A DNA stretch of 64,000 bases from Deltaproteobacteria bacterium (GCA_020632695.1 JACKFB010000001.1:1-64000); one strand, 5' to 3'; shown: positions 25,554 to 36,053, counted from the stretch's first letter. Notes: generated by a model from the sequence alone, not told the origin. Program-made: numbers and translations.

Positions 25554-27248
25554 CTACTCGTCGGGGCCGCGCGGAGCGAGCGCGCCGTAGTCCTTGAGCT
25601 TGCGGTACAGCGTGGACGAGCCGATGGCCAGCTCGCGGGCCGTGCGCGTCTGGTTGCCGCCGTTGAGCTCGAGCGCCGCCAGGATGTACTGCTTCTCGAC
25701 CTCGCGGAGGGGGCGCACGCCGGCGCCGTCCGTCACCGGCAGCACGATCGCGCGCCGCACGGCCTCGGGCAGGTCCTCGAGCCCGACGCGGCTCCCCGCA
25801 GCCAGCGCCGCCGCGCGTTCCATGGCGTTCTCGACCTCGCGGACGTTCCCCGGCCAGTCGTAGCGCAAGAGCTGATCTGCTGCAGCCGGCGACAGGGAGA
25901 GCGGGTCGCGCTTCATCCGCAGCGCCGCGGTCGCCAGCAAGGCCCGCGCGAGGGGAAGGATGTCCTCGCGTCGGTCGCGCAGCGGTGGCACGCGCACCTC
26001 GACGACGCCGAGGCGGTAGTACAGGTCCTGCCGGAACTCGCCGCTCGCCACCCCCAGCTCCAGCTCGCGGTTGGTCGCGGCCAGGATGCGCACGTCGATC
26101 TTCCGGCTCTTGTTCTCGCCGACGCGCCGGATCTCCCGCTCCTGGAGCGCGCGGAGCAGCTTGACCTGCATCGCCGGCGGCACATCGCCCACCTCGTCGA
26201 GCAGGAGCGTCCCCGTGTTCGCTGCCTCGAAGAGCCCCGGGCGGTCGTGGGACGCCCCGGTGAAGGCGCCTCGCGAGTGTCCGAAGAGCTCGCTCTCCAG
26301 CAAGGTCTCGGTGATGGCGGCACAGTTGATGGCCACGAAGGGCCCGGCGGCGCGCGCCGACTCCTCGTGGATGAGCCGCGCGATTCGCTCCTTGCCGACG
26401 CCGCTCTCGCCGGTGATGAGCACGGTCGAGTCGACCTTGGCCACGCGCCGCGCGAGGTCCACGACGCGCCGCATCTGGGCGCTCCTGGCGACGAGGCCCG
26501 AGGGCGCGTCGACTTCGCGCACCACCTGGACCAGCGCCCGGCGGTGCTCGCCCAGCTTCCGCTCGGCCGCCTTGAGCGTCTCCATGACCCGCTGGAGCGA
26601 GACGTCGAGCCCCTCCTCGAGGCGCTTGGGCTCGAAATAGTGGAGGTCGTCGGCGCGCTCCTCGCCCCACTCCTCTCGCGTCCGGCCGAACAGATGGCAG
26701 GCCGCGTCGCCCCGCCCCACGCAGCGGTGCTCCATGACGTAGATCTCGCGCTGCTCGCTGCGGCTGAGATAGCCGCTGATGAGGCCGCAGATGGTCCAGC
26801 ACACGGGCGAGTCGGAGCGGCCGAGGTGCAACAGGTGCTGCTCGGCCTCATACGAGGCGAGCAACACCTGCCCCTCCTTGGAGAGGGGCCCGTGCCCGCC
26901 GGGGCGGACGTGGAAGAGGCCGCCGAGCGCGTGGATGCGTGTGCCGGCGCGGCTCCACTCCTCGTCGGTCCGCCACTCGAACTCGGCGTGCATCGCCTCG
27001 GCCATCCGCCAGCCGTGGGCGAAGCCGAACTGGGTGAGCACGGTCCTCGCCGCGGTCTGGCCGAAGTTCTCGACGAGGTACTTGCGCAGGAGCCCCATGG
27101 CCACGGCATCCAGCAGGAGCGCGCGGCGTCCTGCGAAGCGGATGCGGCCTCCCTCGGGGTCCAGCTCGAGGAGCTCATCGTGGTGCAGATCATCGGCTCG
27201 CATGGGCCGCTCCAGGTCGGGCATGAACGTTGGGGCCAATGCCTTCAC
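25554..27248 (-). CDS. Sigma-54-dependent activator with XylR-N/V4R sensor domain
   Basis: A 564-residue enhancer-binding protein. The N-terminal XylR_N/V4R sensor (about 30-215) carries four cysteines, Cys150, Cys154, Cys176 and Cys184 (CWTICG, EHRCVGRGDAAC). A coiled linker leads to the AAA+ domain with Walker A GESGVGKE (280-287), the sigma-54-contacting GAFTGA loop (327-332) and Walker B LLLDEVGD. A Fis-type helix-turn-helix ends it (NGGNQTRTARELAIGSSTLYRKLKDYG). It is divergent from the persulfide dioxygenase operon, which has a sigma-54 promoter and tandem palindromes, so it probably activates that operon, in the manner of FisR in sulfide-oxidising bacteria. GTG 27248 is the longest start; ATG 27224 or 27203 are possible. 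Confidence 0.9.
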   Translation of the reverse strand: MKALAPTFMPDLERPMRADDLHHDELLELDPEGGRIRFAGRRALLLDAVAMGLLRKYLVENFGQTAARTVLTQFGFAHGWRMAEAMHAEFEWRTDEEWSRAGTRIHALGGLFHVRPGGHGPLSKEGQVLLASYEAEQHLLHLGRSDSPVCWTICGLISGYLSRSEQREIYVMEHRCVGRGDAACHLFGRTREEWGEERADDLHYFEPKRLEEGLDVSLQRVMETLKAAERKLGEHRRALVQVVREVDAPSGLVARSAQMRRVVDLARRVAKVDSTVLITGESGVGKERIARLIHEESARAAGPFVAINCAAITETLLESELFGHSRGAFTGASHDRPGLFEAANTGTLLLDEVGDVPPAMQVKLLRALQEREIRRVGENKSRKIDVRILAATNRELELGVASGEFRQDLYYRLGVVEVRVPPLRDRREDILPLARALLATAALRMKRDPLSLSPAAADQLLRYDWPGNVREVENAMERAAALAAGSRVGLEDLPEAVRRAIVLPVTDGAGVRPLREVEKQYILAALELNGGNQTRTARELAIGSSTLYRKLKDYGALAPRGPDE

Positions 27249-27389
27249 GCAGCTCGCAACCCGAGCGGTGTGTCCGCCGAAGACGCCGGTCCGCGGCCAC
27301 AGGCCCGGCCGCTGGTACGAACACTAGCGGGTCTTCCCGGCGGATCCCAGCCCGTGCGGGCGCCCGGCGTCGCCCGGGGGGAACCCGGT

Positions 27390-27425
27390 ACGATGTCGCG
27401 ACATCGTGGCCCATGCGTCGCGACG
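27390..27425. promoter_or_regulatory. Tandem palindromic upstream activator sites
   Basis: ACGATGTCGCGACATCGT (27390-27407) is a perfect 18-base palindrome. A second palindrome, CGTCGCGACG (27416-27425), is centred 22 bases away, two helical turns, so both lie on one face. A further GCGACAT half-site is at 27430-27436. They are about 120 bases upstream of the -24/-12 promoter, a normal distance for a sigma-54 activator. Confidence 0.65.
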
Positions 27426-27541
27426 TTGTGCGACATGAGAGGCCGTGCGGTGCCGACTGAAGGGGGGCGAGGGGAGGCCGCGGCGGATCCGGCGTAGCAA
27501 TGGCAGGGGTTGGCGCCTGGGTGGGGCGGGCTGGGGCAGGG

Positions 27542-27558
27542 TTGGCATGGGGGCTGCA
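27542..27558 (+). promoter_or_regulatory. Sigma-54 (-24/-12) promoter of the sulfur operon
   Basis: TTGGCATG (27542-27549), four bases, CTGCA (27554-27558). The GG and GC dinucleotides are exactly 12 bases apart, matching the TGGCAYG-N4-TTGCA consensus except for C in place of the first T of the -12 box. The predicted start is near 27569, and an AAGGAG ribosome site precedes the ATG at 27598. Confidence 0.75.
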
Positions 27559-27597
27559 CACGTCAGGCAGCGACCTCGAAACCAAGGAGTGCCTGCC

Positions 27598-28299
27598 ATG
27601 ATCTTCCGCCAGCTCTTCGACCAGGCCACCTGGACCTACACCTACCTCCTCGCCGACCCCGAGACCCGCGACGCGGTCATCATCGACCCGGTGCGCGAGC
27701 AGGTGGAGCGCGACGCGCAGCTCATCGAGGAGCTGGGGCTGAACCTCCGCTACTCGCTCGAGACCCACGTCCACGCCGACCACGTGACCGGCTCCGGTGC
27801 GCTGCGCGAGCGCTTCGGTGCCCAGACCGTCGTCTCGGTGCGCGGCGGCGCCGACTGCGCCGACATCAAGGCGGACCAGGGGACGCGCCTCGAGTTCGGC
27901 GCCTTCGCGGTCGAGACCTACGCGACGCCCGGGCACACCCCCGGCTGCCTCACCTACGTCGTGCGCGACGGCGACGAGGTGCTCGCCTTCACGGGCGACG
28001 CGCTGCTCGTGCGCGGCTGCGGGCGCACCGACTTCCAGCAGGGCTCGGCCCACGCGCTGTACCACTCGGTCACCGACAAGATCTTCACGCTGCCCGACCA
28101 CACGCGCATCTACCCGGGCCACGACTACCGCGGCCGCACGGCCTCCACCGTCGCCGAGGAGAAGCAGTTCAACCCGCGCCTGCGCGTCGGCACCACCGAG
28201 GACCGCTTCGTCGCCATCATGACGGACCTGAAGCTCGCCGACCCGCGCCTGATGGACGTCGCCGTCCCGGCCAACCTCGCCTGCGGCAAGGCTGCCTGA
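27598..28299 (+). CDS. pdo: Persulfide dioxygenase (ETHE1-like metallo-beta-lactamase fold)
   Basis: A 233-residue ETHE1-type protein. The THVHADH motif, the His of PGHTPGC and the Asp of FTGDALLVRGCGRTDFQQG are the mononuclear-iron ligands; GCGRTDFQ is diagnostic for persulfide dioxygenase over glyoxalase II. It oxidises glutathione persulfide to sulfite in the cytoplasm. The next genes, a rhodanese and sulfur transporters, fit the pathway: rhodanese moves sulfane sulfur and a TauE/SafE-type protein can export sulfite. The ATG is set by an AAGGAG site and by the family's usual N-terminus (MIFRQLFD). Confidence 0.92.
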   Translation: MIFRQLFDQATWTYTYLLADPETRDAVIIDPVREQVERDAQLIEELGLNLRYSLETHVHADHVTGSGALRERFGAQTVVSVRGGADCADIKADQGTRLEFGAFAVETYATPGHTPGCLTYVVRDGDEVLAFTGDALLVRGCGRTDFQQGSAHALYHSVTDKIFTLPDHTRIYPGHDYRGRTASTVAEEKQFNPRLRVGTTEDRFVAIMTDLKLADPRLMDVAVPANLACGKAA

Positions 28300-28346
28300 C
28301 CGGTCCGGCCGCCGCCGCCCCCACCCCCCTCGAGAGGAGAACGCCC

Positions 28347-28757
28347 ATGTCCCACGCTCGCCACAGCGCCGCCCTCGCCGCCCCCGCCCGGGGCACCTGG
28401 CTCGACCTCCGACCCGCCGAGGCCGTGCCGGTCCTCGCCGGGCTGCGCATCCTGGATGTGCGCCAGCCCGACGAGTTCCGTGGCGAGCTGGGGCACGTCC
28501 CCGGCTCGGAGCTGCTGCCGCTGGACCGCCTCGAGCAGGCCCTCGACTCGCTGGACCCGCGAACGCCGCTGCTCATCGTCTGCCGCTCGGGCAAGCGCGC
28601 GGCCGCCGCGTGCGAGCGGCTGGCGAGCGCCGGCTTCGACGCGGTCTACAACCTCGAGGGCGGGATGATCGCCTGGAACGCCGAGGGCCGCCCCACCTGC
28701 GACCACCCGCACGACGACGTCGGCGGCGACTGTCAGGCCGAGTGGAGCCTGTCATGA
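28347..28757 (+). CDS. Single-domain rhodanese (sulfurtransferase)
   Basis: A 136-residue protein with one rhodanese domain: LRILDVRQPDEFRGELGHVPGSELLPL and the catalytic loop CRSGKR with Cys79, the persulfide carrier. The C-terminal tail (CDHPHDDVGGDCQAEW) carries two more Cys and several His, which could bind a metal or take part in sulfur transfer; this is inference. AGGAGA precedes the ATG, and the stop overlaps the next start (ATGA). Confidence 0.9.
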   Translation: MSHARHSAALAAPARGTWLDLRPAEAVPVLAGLRILDVRQPDEFRGELGHVPGSELLPLDRLEQALDSLDPRTPLLIVCRSGKRAAAACERLASAGFDAVYNLEGGMIAWNAEGRPTCDHPHDDVGGDCQAEWSLS

Positions 28758-29983
28758 TGGCCCTCGTCGCCCTGCTCTCGGTCGTGATGGGCCTGACGCT
28801 GGGCATGCTCGGCGGCGGCGGCTCCATCCTGGCCGTCCCCATCCTCATCTACGTCGCCGGCCTCGGCCCGAAGGAGGCCATCGCCACCTCGCTGCTGGTC
28901 GTCGGCGCCACCAGCCTGGTCTGCGCGGCCCAGCACGCCCGCGCCGGCTACGTGCGCTGGCGCACCGGCCTGGTCTTCGGCGCCGTCGGCATGGTCGGCG
29001 CCTACGGAGGCGGCTGGGTGGCCCAGTTCTTCTCCGGGACCGTCCTGCTGCTGCTCTTCGCCGGGATGATGGTGGCCGCCGGGCTGGCGATGATCCGCCG
29101 GCGCCCGACGGCCGAGCTGGCGCCTCCGACCCACGAGCCCTCGCTGTGGAAGGCGTCGGGCCAGGGGCTGCTCGTCGGCGCGGTCACCGGCCTCATCGGC
29201 GCCGGCGGCGGCTTCTTGCTGGTGCCGGCGCTGGTGCTCCTGGGCGGCCTGGGAATGCGCGCCGCGGTGGGCACCTCGACGCTGGTCATCGCGATGAACG
29301 TCTTCGCCGGCTTCGCAGGCCACGCCGCCCACGTGACCATCGACTGGACGCTCGCCGCCTGGGTCATCGGGTTCGCCGTCCTCGGCTCGGTGGCTGGCAC
29401 CACCCTGACCCGCCGCTTGAACCCGGCTCGCCTGCGCGCCGCCTTCGGTTGGTTCGTCCTGGCCATGGCGGGCGTCATCGTCTGGCAGCAGGCCACCCCG
29501 GAGACCGTCCACGCGATCCTCGTGGAGCGCTGGCCCTTCTGGGCCGGCGGGCTGGCCATCGGCGCCTTCGTCCTGCTCTTCCTGCGGGCCACCGGCCAGG
29601 CCCTGGGCGTGTCCACCGGCTACATGGACGCCTGCGCGCTGCCCTTCGACTCGGGGGCGCGCCGTTCCTGGCGCCTGCCCTTCCTCGTCGGCATCGTCCT
29701 GGGCGGCGCCGTCGCGACGCTGGTCTCGGGCGTCGCCCCCGCGGGCGCGGCCATGGGCATGTTCGACACCCTGGTGACCGCCTCGTTGCCGGCCAAGGCC
29801 GCCATCTTCACCGGCGGCGGCGTGCTGCTCGGCTTCGGCGCGCGGCTGGCCGGCGGCTGCACCTCGGGCCACGGCATCGTGGGCACCGCGGTGATGGCCC
29901 GCTCATCCATCGTGGCGACGCTGGTGTTCATGTCCACCGGGTTCGCCGTCACCCACCTCATGCTCCGCGCCGCGGGAGGTTGA
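28754..29983 (+). CDS. TauE/SafE sulfite exporter domain fused to a YeeE/YedE domain
   Basis: A 409-residue membrane protein. The first about 255 residues are a TauE/SafE permease (MGLTLGMLGGGGSILAVPIL and the second half-repeat GLIGAGGGFLLVPALVLLGG). After one more helix comes a YeeE/YedE (DUF395) sulfur-transport module with its signature GFGARLAGGCTSGHGIVG, including the conserved Cys. The two families are normally separate proteins of sulfur metabolism; fusion would couple sulfite export with thiosulfate or persulfide-sulfur movement. The start overlaps the rhodanese stop. Other second-half YeeE features are supplied by the next gene. Confidence 0.88.
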   Translation: MMALVALLSVVMGLTLGMLGGGGSILAVPILIYVAGLGPKEAIATSLLVVGATSLVCAAQHARAGYVRWRTGLVFGAVGMVGAYGGGWVAQFFSGTVLLLLFAGMMVAAGLAMIRRRPTAELAPPTHEPSLWKASGQGLLVGAVTGLIGAGGGFLLVPALVLLGGLGMRAAVGTSTLVIAMNVFAGFAGHAAHVTIDWTLAAWVIGFAVLGSVAGTTLTRRLNPARLRAAFGWFVLAMAGVIVWQQATPETVHAILVERWPFWAGGLAIGAFVLLFLRATGQALGVSTGYMDACALPFDSGARRSWRLPFLVGIVLGGAVATLVSGVAPAGAAMGMFDTLVTASLPAKAAIFTGGGVLLGFGARLAGGCTSGHGIVGTAVMARSSIVATLVFMSTGFAVTHLMLRAAGG

Positions 29984-29986
29984 TCC

Positions 29987-30469
29987 ATGAAGCGCTTCGC
30001 CCTCTTCCTGGCCTTCGGGCTGCTCTTCGGCTTCATCCTGTCGCGCGTCGGCGCCACCGACTTCGACGCCATCGCCGAGATGTTCCTGCTGACGGACCTG
30101 CACCTCATGGGCGTCATCGGCGTGGCCGTGGGCGTCGCGGGCCTCGGCCTCGCCTGGACGCGTCGCCGCGTCGCCCGAGGTGCCGACCTGCCGACCATCA
30201 AGCCCAAGCCGGTCAAGCCGGGGCTGGTCCTGGGCGCGGCGCTCTTCGGCGCCGGCTGGGCGGTGACCGGCACCTGTCCCGGCACGGGCCTGGCCCAGCT
30301 CGGCGAGGGCAAGCTGATGGCGGTGTTCACCGTGGCCGGCATCTTCGCCGGCACCTTCCTCTACCGGCTGGTCGGCCCCGGGCTGGAGCGCCGCCTCGCG
30401 ACGCTGCGTCGCCCGCGGGTCCGGCTGCCCGAGCTTCCGGACGGTGGCGAGGCGGCCGCGCGTACCTGA
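29987..30469 (+). CDS. YeeE/YedE-family (DUF6691) sulfur transport protein
   Basis: A 160-residue membrane protein with about four helices and the family motif GTCPGTGLAQLGEGK, whose Cys is conserved. In PmpA/PmpB-type pairs two short YeeE-like proteins work together; here the partner is the YeeE half of the preceding fusion, 3 bases upstream. It is the last gene of the sulfur operon; a convergent gene ends 10 bases later. Confidence 0.88.
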   Translation: MKRFALFLAFGLLFGFILSRVGATDFDAIAEMFLLTDLHLMGVIGVAVGVAGLGLAWTRRRVARGADLPTIKPKPVKPGLVLGAALFGAGWAVTGTCPGTGLAQLGEGKLMAVFTVAGIFAGTFLYRLVGPGLERRLATLRRPRVRLPELPDGGEAAART

Positions 30470-30479
30470 CGGGTCACCC

Positions 30480-30767
30480 TCAGGCGGCGTCGGTCCTTCC
30501 CGCCGTCGCCAGGAACAGCACGCCCAGTATCAGGAAGGCCGCGCCGGCGACCCGCCGCAGCCAGACCGGGGAGACGACGCGGGTGACCGCCTCGCCGGCG
30601 AGCACCGCGATGGCCGAGGTGGCCACCAGCGCCAGCGCCGAGCCGAGGAACACAGCCCAGCGCGAGCTGCCGCCTGACGCGAGCGAGAGCGTGGCGAGCT
30701 GCGTCTTGTCCCCGAGCTCCGCCATGAAGACGGTGCCGAAGGTGGCGGCGAGCAGCTTCCAGTCCAT
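30480..30767 (-). CDS. Half-size GDT1/TMEM165 (UPF0016) cation transporter
   Basis: A 95-residue protein with three helices and one ExGDK(T/S) motif (AELGDKTQLATLSLAS). Full-length family members have two such motifs and move Mn2+ or Ca2+ against H+; half-size forms assemble as dimers. Only one half is present here and no second half is in the window, so a homodimer is likely. The 281 bases upstream contain a hairpin just before the ribosome site but no recognisable Mn2+ riboswitch. Confidence 0.85.
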   Translation of the reverse strand: MDWKLLAATFGTVFMAELGDKTQLATLSLASGGSSRWAVFLGSALALVATSAIAVLAGEAVTRVVSPVWLRRVAGAAFLILGVLFLATAGRTDAA

Positions 30768-30780
30768 GGGATGCCTCGTG

Positions 30781-30798
30781 CGCTACGAGCGCGTAGCG
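30781..30798 (-). promoter_or_regulatory. Hairpin in the leader of the GDT1-like gene
   Basis: CGCTACG (30781-30787), loop AGCG, CGTAGCG (30792-30798): a perfect 7-base stem ending 14 bases before the ATG. It is close enough to affect ribosome access, or could be a dimer-binding operator. The rest of 30799-31048 shows nothing I recognise. Confidence 0.35.
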
Positions 30799-31048
30799 GA
30801 TAAGGGATTCAGGTGGATCCGAGGTGCCTTCGAGGTGATTCGGCGAGGCTTGGCGCAGCCAGGCCGTTTCCAGAAGCCGAGGCACACCAAGGGGGGCTAC
30901 CGCAGCGGTTCTGGGACGCCGAGGCGCCCGAGAGCGCCCGGAGCCGACGGATCATCTGTCCGCTACACGCTCCTGGACGTGTCGCTGGCGGGCGAGGCGG
31001 GGACCGCGAACGGCCCGCCCCGCGCCCGAGGTGTGCGGCCTGGCGCCC

Positions 31049-31582
31049 CTACGGTGCGCCCTGCACGTCCAGCTTCAGCGTGGTCGAGAAGTTGTTGCTC
31101 TCGGTGCCGTTGGTGATGGTCACGTCCATCACGGTGCTGATGTCGTCGGTCGACGCGCAGCTGAACTCGATGTCGATGACCTTTGTCTCGCCCGGGGCCA
31201 CGGTGACCGCGCCCTGGGGCTTGAAGTCGATGGCGACGATGTCGCGGGTGGACACGGTGACGGTCGCGTCGACGGTCGAGTCGTTCGTCACGCTCAGCGT
31301 GCCCAGCGGCGTCGGGCAGGGCGAGCCGGCCGGCGGCACGCCGAAGTGGTGGATCTCGTCCACCGCCGTGACCTCCGCGCCCGAGGGGTCGCGCAGCACG
31401 GCGACCAGCTTGCTGTCCGGGTTGGGGGGCGTGGTGTCGGGCGTCGTCGCGTCGCTCACGCTGTCGGGGGTCGTCGTGTCGCCGATGGTGTCGGGCAGCA
31501 CGAAGATGGTGTTGCCCGAGCTGTTGTCGCATGCGACGAGGCCGGCGAACGCGAGGACGAGACAGACGGTGCGGATGGACAT
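31049..31582 (-). CDS. Small lipoprotein with Asp/Thr/Pro linker
   Basis: A 177-residue lipoprotein: signal peptide ending LAFAGLVAC, a DTIGDTTTPDSVSDATTPDTT linker type, then one beta-sandwich-like domain (TLSVTNDSTVDATVTVSTRD...VAPGETKVIDIEFSC) that resembles choice-of-anchor/ASH-type domains. It follows the larger lipoprotein after 75 bases and is probably the last gene of the kinase-TPR-lipoprotein run. Confidence 0.75.
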   Translation of the reverse strand: MSIRTVCLVLAFAGLVACDNSSGNTIFVLPDTIGDTTTPDSVSDATTPDTTPPNPDSKLVAVLRDPSGAEVTAVDEIHHFGVPPAGSPCPTPLGTLSVTNDSTVDATVTVSTRDIVAIDFKPQGAVTVAPGETKVIDIEFSCASTDDISTVMDVTITNGTESNNFSTTLKLDVQGAP

Positions 31583-31657
31583 GGGGGCTCCTCGAATCGG
31601 TGAAAGGACGGGGTTCGAATCAGCTGCAGCGGGCCTGGTGCCGGCACCGCCGCGGGG

Positions 31658-33016
31658 TCAACGGGAGCTGGCGCCGCTCGAAGTGAAGACGCCGTAGGGG
31701 GCCAGGTCGGAGAGCGTCACCCGGTTGTTGAACTCGTCGGCCAGGGTCCAGCAGTAGAAGTCGGTGCCCTGAGGTTCGCCGAGCATCTTGCCGAAGTAGC
31801 CGACCGTGCCGGTGTGGACGTTGTGCGAGGGGCACGGGAACTGCGCGGTCGTAATGGTGGTGCCGAAGGTCGAGTCCACCCAAGGCGTCGTCTCGAAGAT
31901 GGCGGCCCCGGCCTTGTTGGCCGCGCCCTCGGCGAGCAGCTCGACGCCCGGATCCAGCGTGCGCTCCTGCCCCGCGATGAAGAGCCACCCGCTGCTGACG
32001 TGCGAACCGGCGCGCATGCGGGTCTTGAAGCCGCGCTGGCGCAGGTTCGTGCCCATGATCTGCACCTGGCCGCCGCCGATCCCCAGCCAGCAGCCGAACA
32101 CCACCGTGTCCACCTCCGGGTGGGCTGCGACCACGTGCTGGAAGGCGCGGAAGGTGTCGTCGACGAAGTAGCCCTGGACCAGCACTTCGTTGGCGGCCAG
32201 CGGCACGGGCGTGTCGTCGCTGAAGTACAGGGTCGTGCCCTGGGTGTGCTCGCGCGAGGCGGTGAACTCGAACTCGCGGGTGTTGCCCGGTGCGCCGGCC
32301 TGGGTGGCGGTGCCGAGCCCGCTGTACGTGGTGGGTCCGGAGCTCACGGTCGCGCCGGTGGTCTCGAAGGTGGTGCCGTCCTCCATCACCACCCGCACCC
32401 GGCCGGTGGGCTTCCCATCGGGCCAGGCCGAGGTCAGGAAGACCTGGAGCTCGACCAGCGACGGGCGGCAGTCGTAGCGCAGCGCGATGGCGTCGCCGAA
32501 CTGCGCGTTGTTGAAGGGCACGATCGCCAGCAGCGGGTAGCGGACGCCGTCGACCTTGACGTAGCCGGTGGTGGACTCGGTGCCGCGGTAGAGCTTGTGG
32601 TCTTCGTGGTCGACGGTCTCAGCCGCGTCGACGGCGTCGGCGTCCGGGGTCACCGCGTCGGGGTCGACGGTGTCGGGGCCGACGGTGTCCGGGCCGACGG
32701 TGTCCGGGCCGACGGTGTCCGGGCCGACGGTGTCCGGGCTGGTCGAGTCGGGCTGCTGGGCGTCGGGCGACTGCCCGGTGGTCTGGCAGGTGCCGATGGA
32801 CTGGGCGCCGGCGAAGGGGGGACGCGTGAAGTCGCATACGCGATCCGCGCCGCAGTCCGCGTTGGAGACGCAGAGCCAGGAGACGCCCGAGGTCTGTAGC
32901 GGCAGGGACTCCTGGCAGCCAGCTGCGGCGGCCGCGGCGCACGCGACAGCGAGCAGGGTCCAGAGGCCGCGCAGGCGCAGGGGCGCGCTTCGCGTCGGAA
33001 GAAGCTTCCAGATCAT
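31658..33016 (-). CDS. Secreted lipoprotein with PDTVG repeats
   Basis: A 452-residue lipoprotein from ATG 33016, chosen because it begins the signal peptide (FWTLLAVACAAAAAAGC-like, lipobox AAAGC). After a Cys-containing segment (CVSNADCGADRVCDF) comes a tandem repeat of five PDTVG/PDTVD units encoded by 15-base repeats near 32660-32740, then a globular domain of about 330 residues with scattered Cys (FGCWLGIG, FPCPSHN, FYCWTLADEF). No enzyme motif was recognised. The gene lies 71 bases after the TPR gene on the same strand. Confidence 0.75.
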   Translation of the reverse strand: MIWKLLPTRSAPLRLRGLWTLLAVACAAAAAAGCQESLPLQTSGVSWLCVSNADCGADRVCDFTRPPFAGAQSIGTCQTTGQSPDAQQPDSTSPDTVGPDTVGPDTVGPDTVGPDTVDPDAVTPDADAVDAAETVDHEDHKLYRGTESTTGYVKVDGVRYPLLAIVPFNNAQFGDAIALRYDCRPSLVELQVFLTSAWPDGKPTGRVRVVMEDGTTFETTGATVSSGPTTYSGLGTATQAGAPGNTREFEFTASREHTQGTTLYFSDDTPVPLAANEVLVQGYFVDDTFRAFQHVVAAHPEVDTVVFGCWLGIGGGQVQIMGTNLRQRGFKTRMRAGSHVSSGWLFIAGQERTLDPGVELLAEGAANKAGAAIFETTPWVDSTFGTTITTAQFPCPSHNVHTGTVGYFGKMLGEPQGTDFYCWTLADEFNNRVTLSDLAPYGVFTSSGASSR

Positions 33017-33087
33017 GGGCCAGCTCTCGGGTCGGTGACTCGGCGGGTGGGCGCCGAGGTGGGGTACGAGACGCCTCACGCGGGCGC

Positions 33088-34014
33088 TCAGAAGCGTCCA
33101 GAGGCCGAGAACATCGCGCCGCCATCGCGGGGCTGCGCGCCGAAGCTCACGCCTTGCTCCACGGTGCGTCCGCGCGTCACCAGCGCCACGACGAGGCCGG
33201 TCACGGCCAGCGCGCCGCCGGTAGCCAGGGTGGCCACGCCGATGGCTGCGTTGCGGTTGGCATCCGACTCCAGGCCCTCGGCGTCGGTCAGGCTCATGTC
33301 GGTGACGAACCCGGCCCGGGCGTTGTCGATGGCCGAGTGCACCGAATCCCGCTTGACCTTGGCGTCCACCAGCATGCCGGCGCCGGTGGCCAGGGCCGCC
33401 ACGCCGGTGCCGAGCAGCACCCAGCTCCACACGCTGGGGCGGCTCTTCTGCGGCTCGTAGGTCTGGGAGAGCGTCGTGCTCGCGGGCGCGGGCTCGCTCG
33501 CCACGGGCTTCGCCGTCGCCGATGGCTGCTCCGCGCCGCGCTGGGCGTCCAGCTCGCCCTGCAGCTTCTTCATCAGCTCCGCGTTGCGGTCGGCCTCGGC
33601 CTCGGTGATCTCCTTGCGGAGCTGGCGGATCCGTTCTTCCTGGGTCTTCGCGTCCTGGCGGGCCTGGATCTTCCCGCCCACGCGCACCAGGGCGTCGGCC
33701 ACCTTGACGCGCAGCTCGGCGTTGACGGCCTCGTGCGACAGGAACTCGGTGTAGCGGTCGCGAGCCTTGGTCAGCTCACCGGCCTGCTCCCAGGAGCGCC
33801 CGATGTTCCAGAGCAGCGCCGCGTCGGGCTGCATCGCGTAGGCCCGCTCGAAGCCCCGGGCGGCCTCGCTGAATCGCCCCGCCTGGTAGTCCTCCATGGC
33901 GCTGTCGTAGGCGGCCTGCACCTCGGTCGCCGAGGGCTCGGCGGCGCGCGCCGGGGGGAGCACCGAGAGGCTCAACCCGACGACGCATAGGGACAGGACG
34001 CTGGTGCGCAGCAT
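33088..34014 (-). CDS. Periplasmic TPR-containing protein
   Basis: A 308-residue protein. The signal peptide (MLRTSVLSLCVVGLSLSVLPPARA) is followed by tetratricopeptide-like repeats (AYDSAMEDYQAGRFSEAARGFERAYAMQPDAALLWNIGRSWEQAGELTKARDRYTEFL), a charged coiled coil (about 115-165), and two hydrophobic Gly/Ala-rich segments (WVLLGTGVAALATGAGMLV, ATLATGGALAVTGLVVALV). This architecture is frequent next to Ser/Thr kinases in Myxococcota. ATG 34014 is chosen for its AAGGAG site. The kinase gene ends 56 bases upstream. Confidence 0.8.
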   Translation of the reverse strand: MLRTSVLSLCVVGLSLSVLPPARAAEPSATEVQAAYDSAMEDYQAGRFSEAARGFERAYAMQPDAALLWNIGRSWEQAGELTKARDRYTEFLSHEAVNAELRVKVADALVRVGGKIQARQDAKTQEERIRQLRKEITEAEADRNAELMKKLQGELDAQRGAEQPSATAKPVASEPAPASTTLSQTYEPQKSRPSVWSWVLLGTGVAALATGAGMLVDAKVKRDSVHSAIDNARAGFVTDMSLTDAEGLESDANRNAAIGVATLATGGALAVTGLVVALVTRGRTVEQGVSFGAQPRDGGAMFSASGRF

Positions 34015-34070
34015 GGGTCGGCTCCTTCGGAAGCGCTCGCGTTGTGAGGCGGCCTCCAGCGGCCACCCTT

Positions 34071-36044
<1,974 letters not shown>

Positions 36045-36053
<9 letters not shown>

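Noticed and set aside
30768..31048. yybP-ykoY manganese riboswitch before the GDT1-like gene
   Set aside because: Neither the GGGGAGUA-type core nor the paired conserved loop was found on the minus strand; only a short stem is present.
31600..31640. tRNA-like T-loop GGGGTTCGAATC
   Set aside because: The flanking bases do not pair as a T-arm and no anticodon or acceptor stem lies at the right distance.
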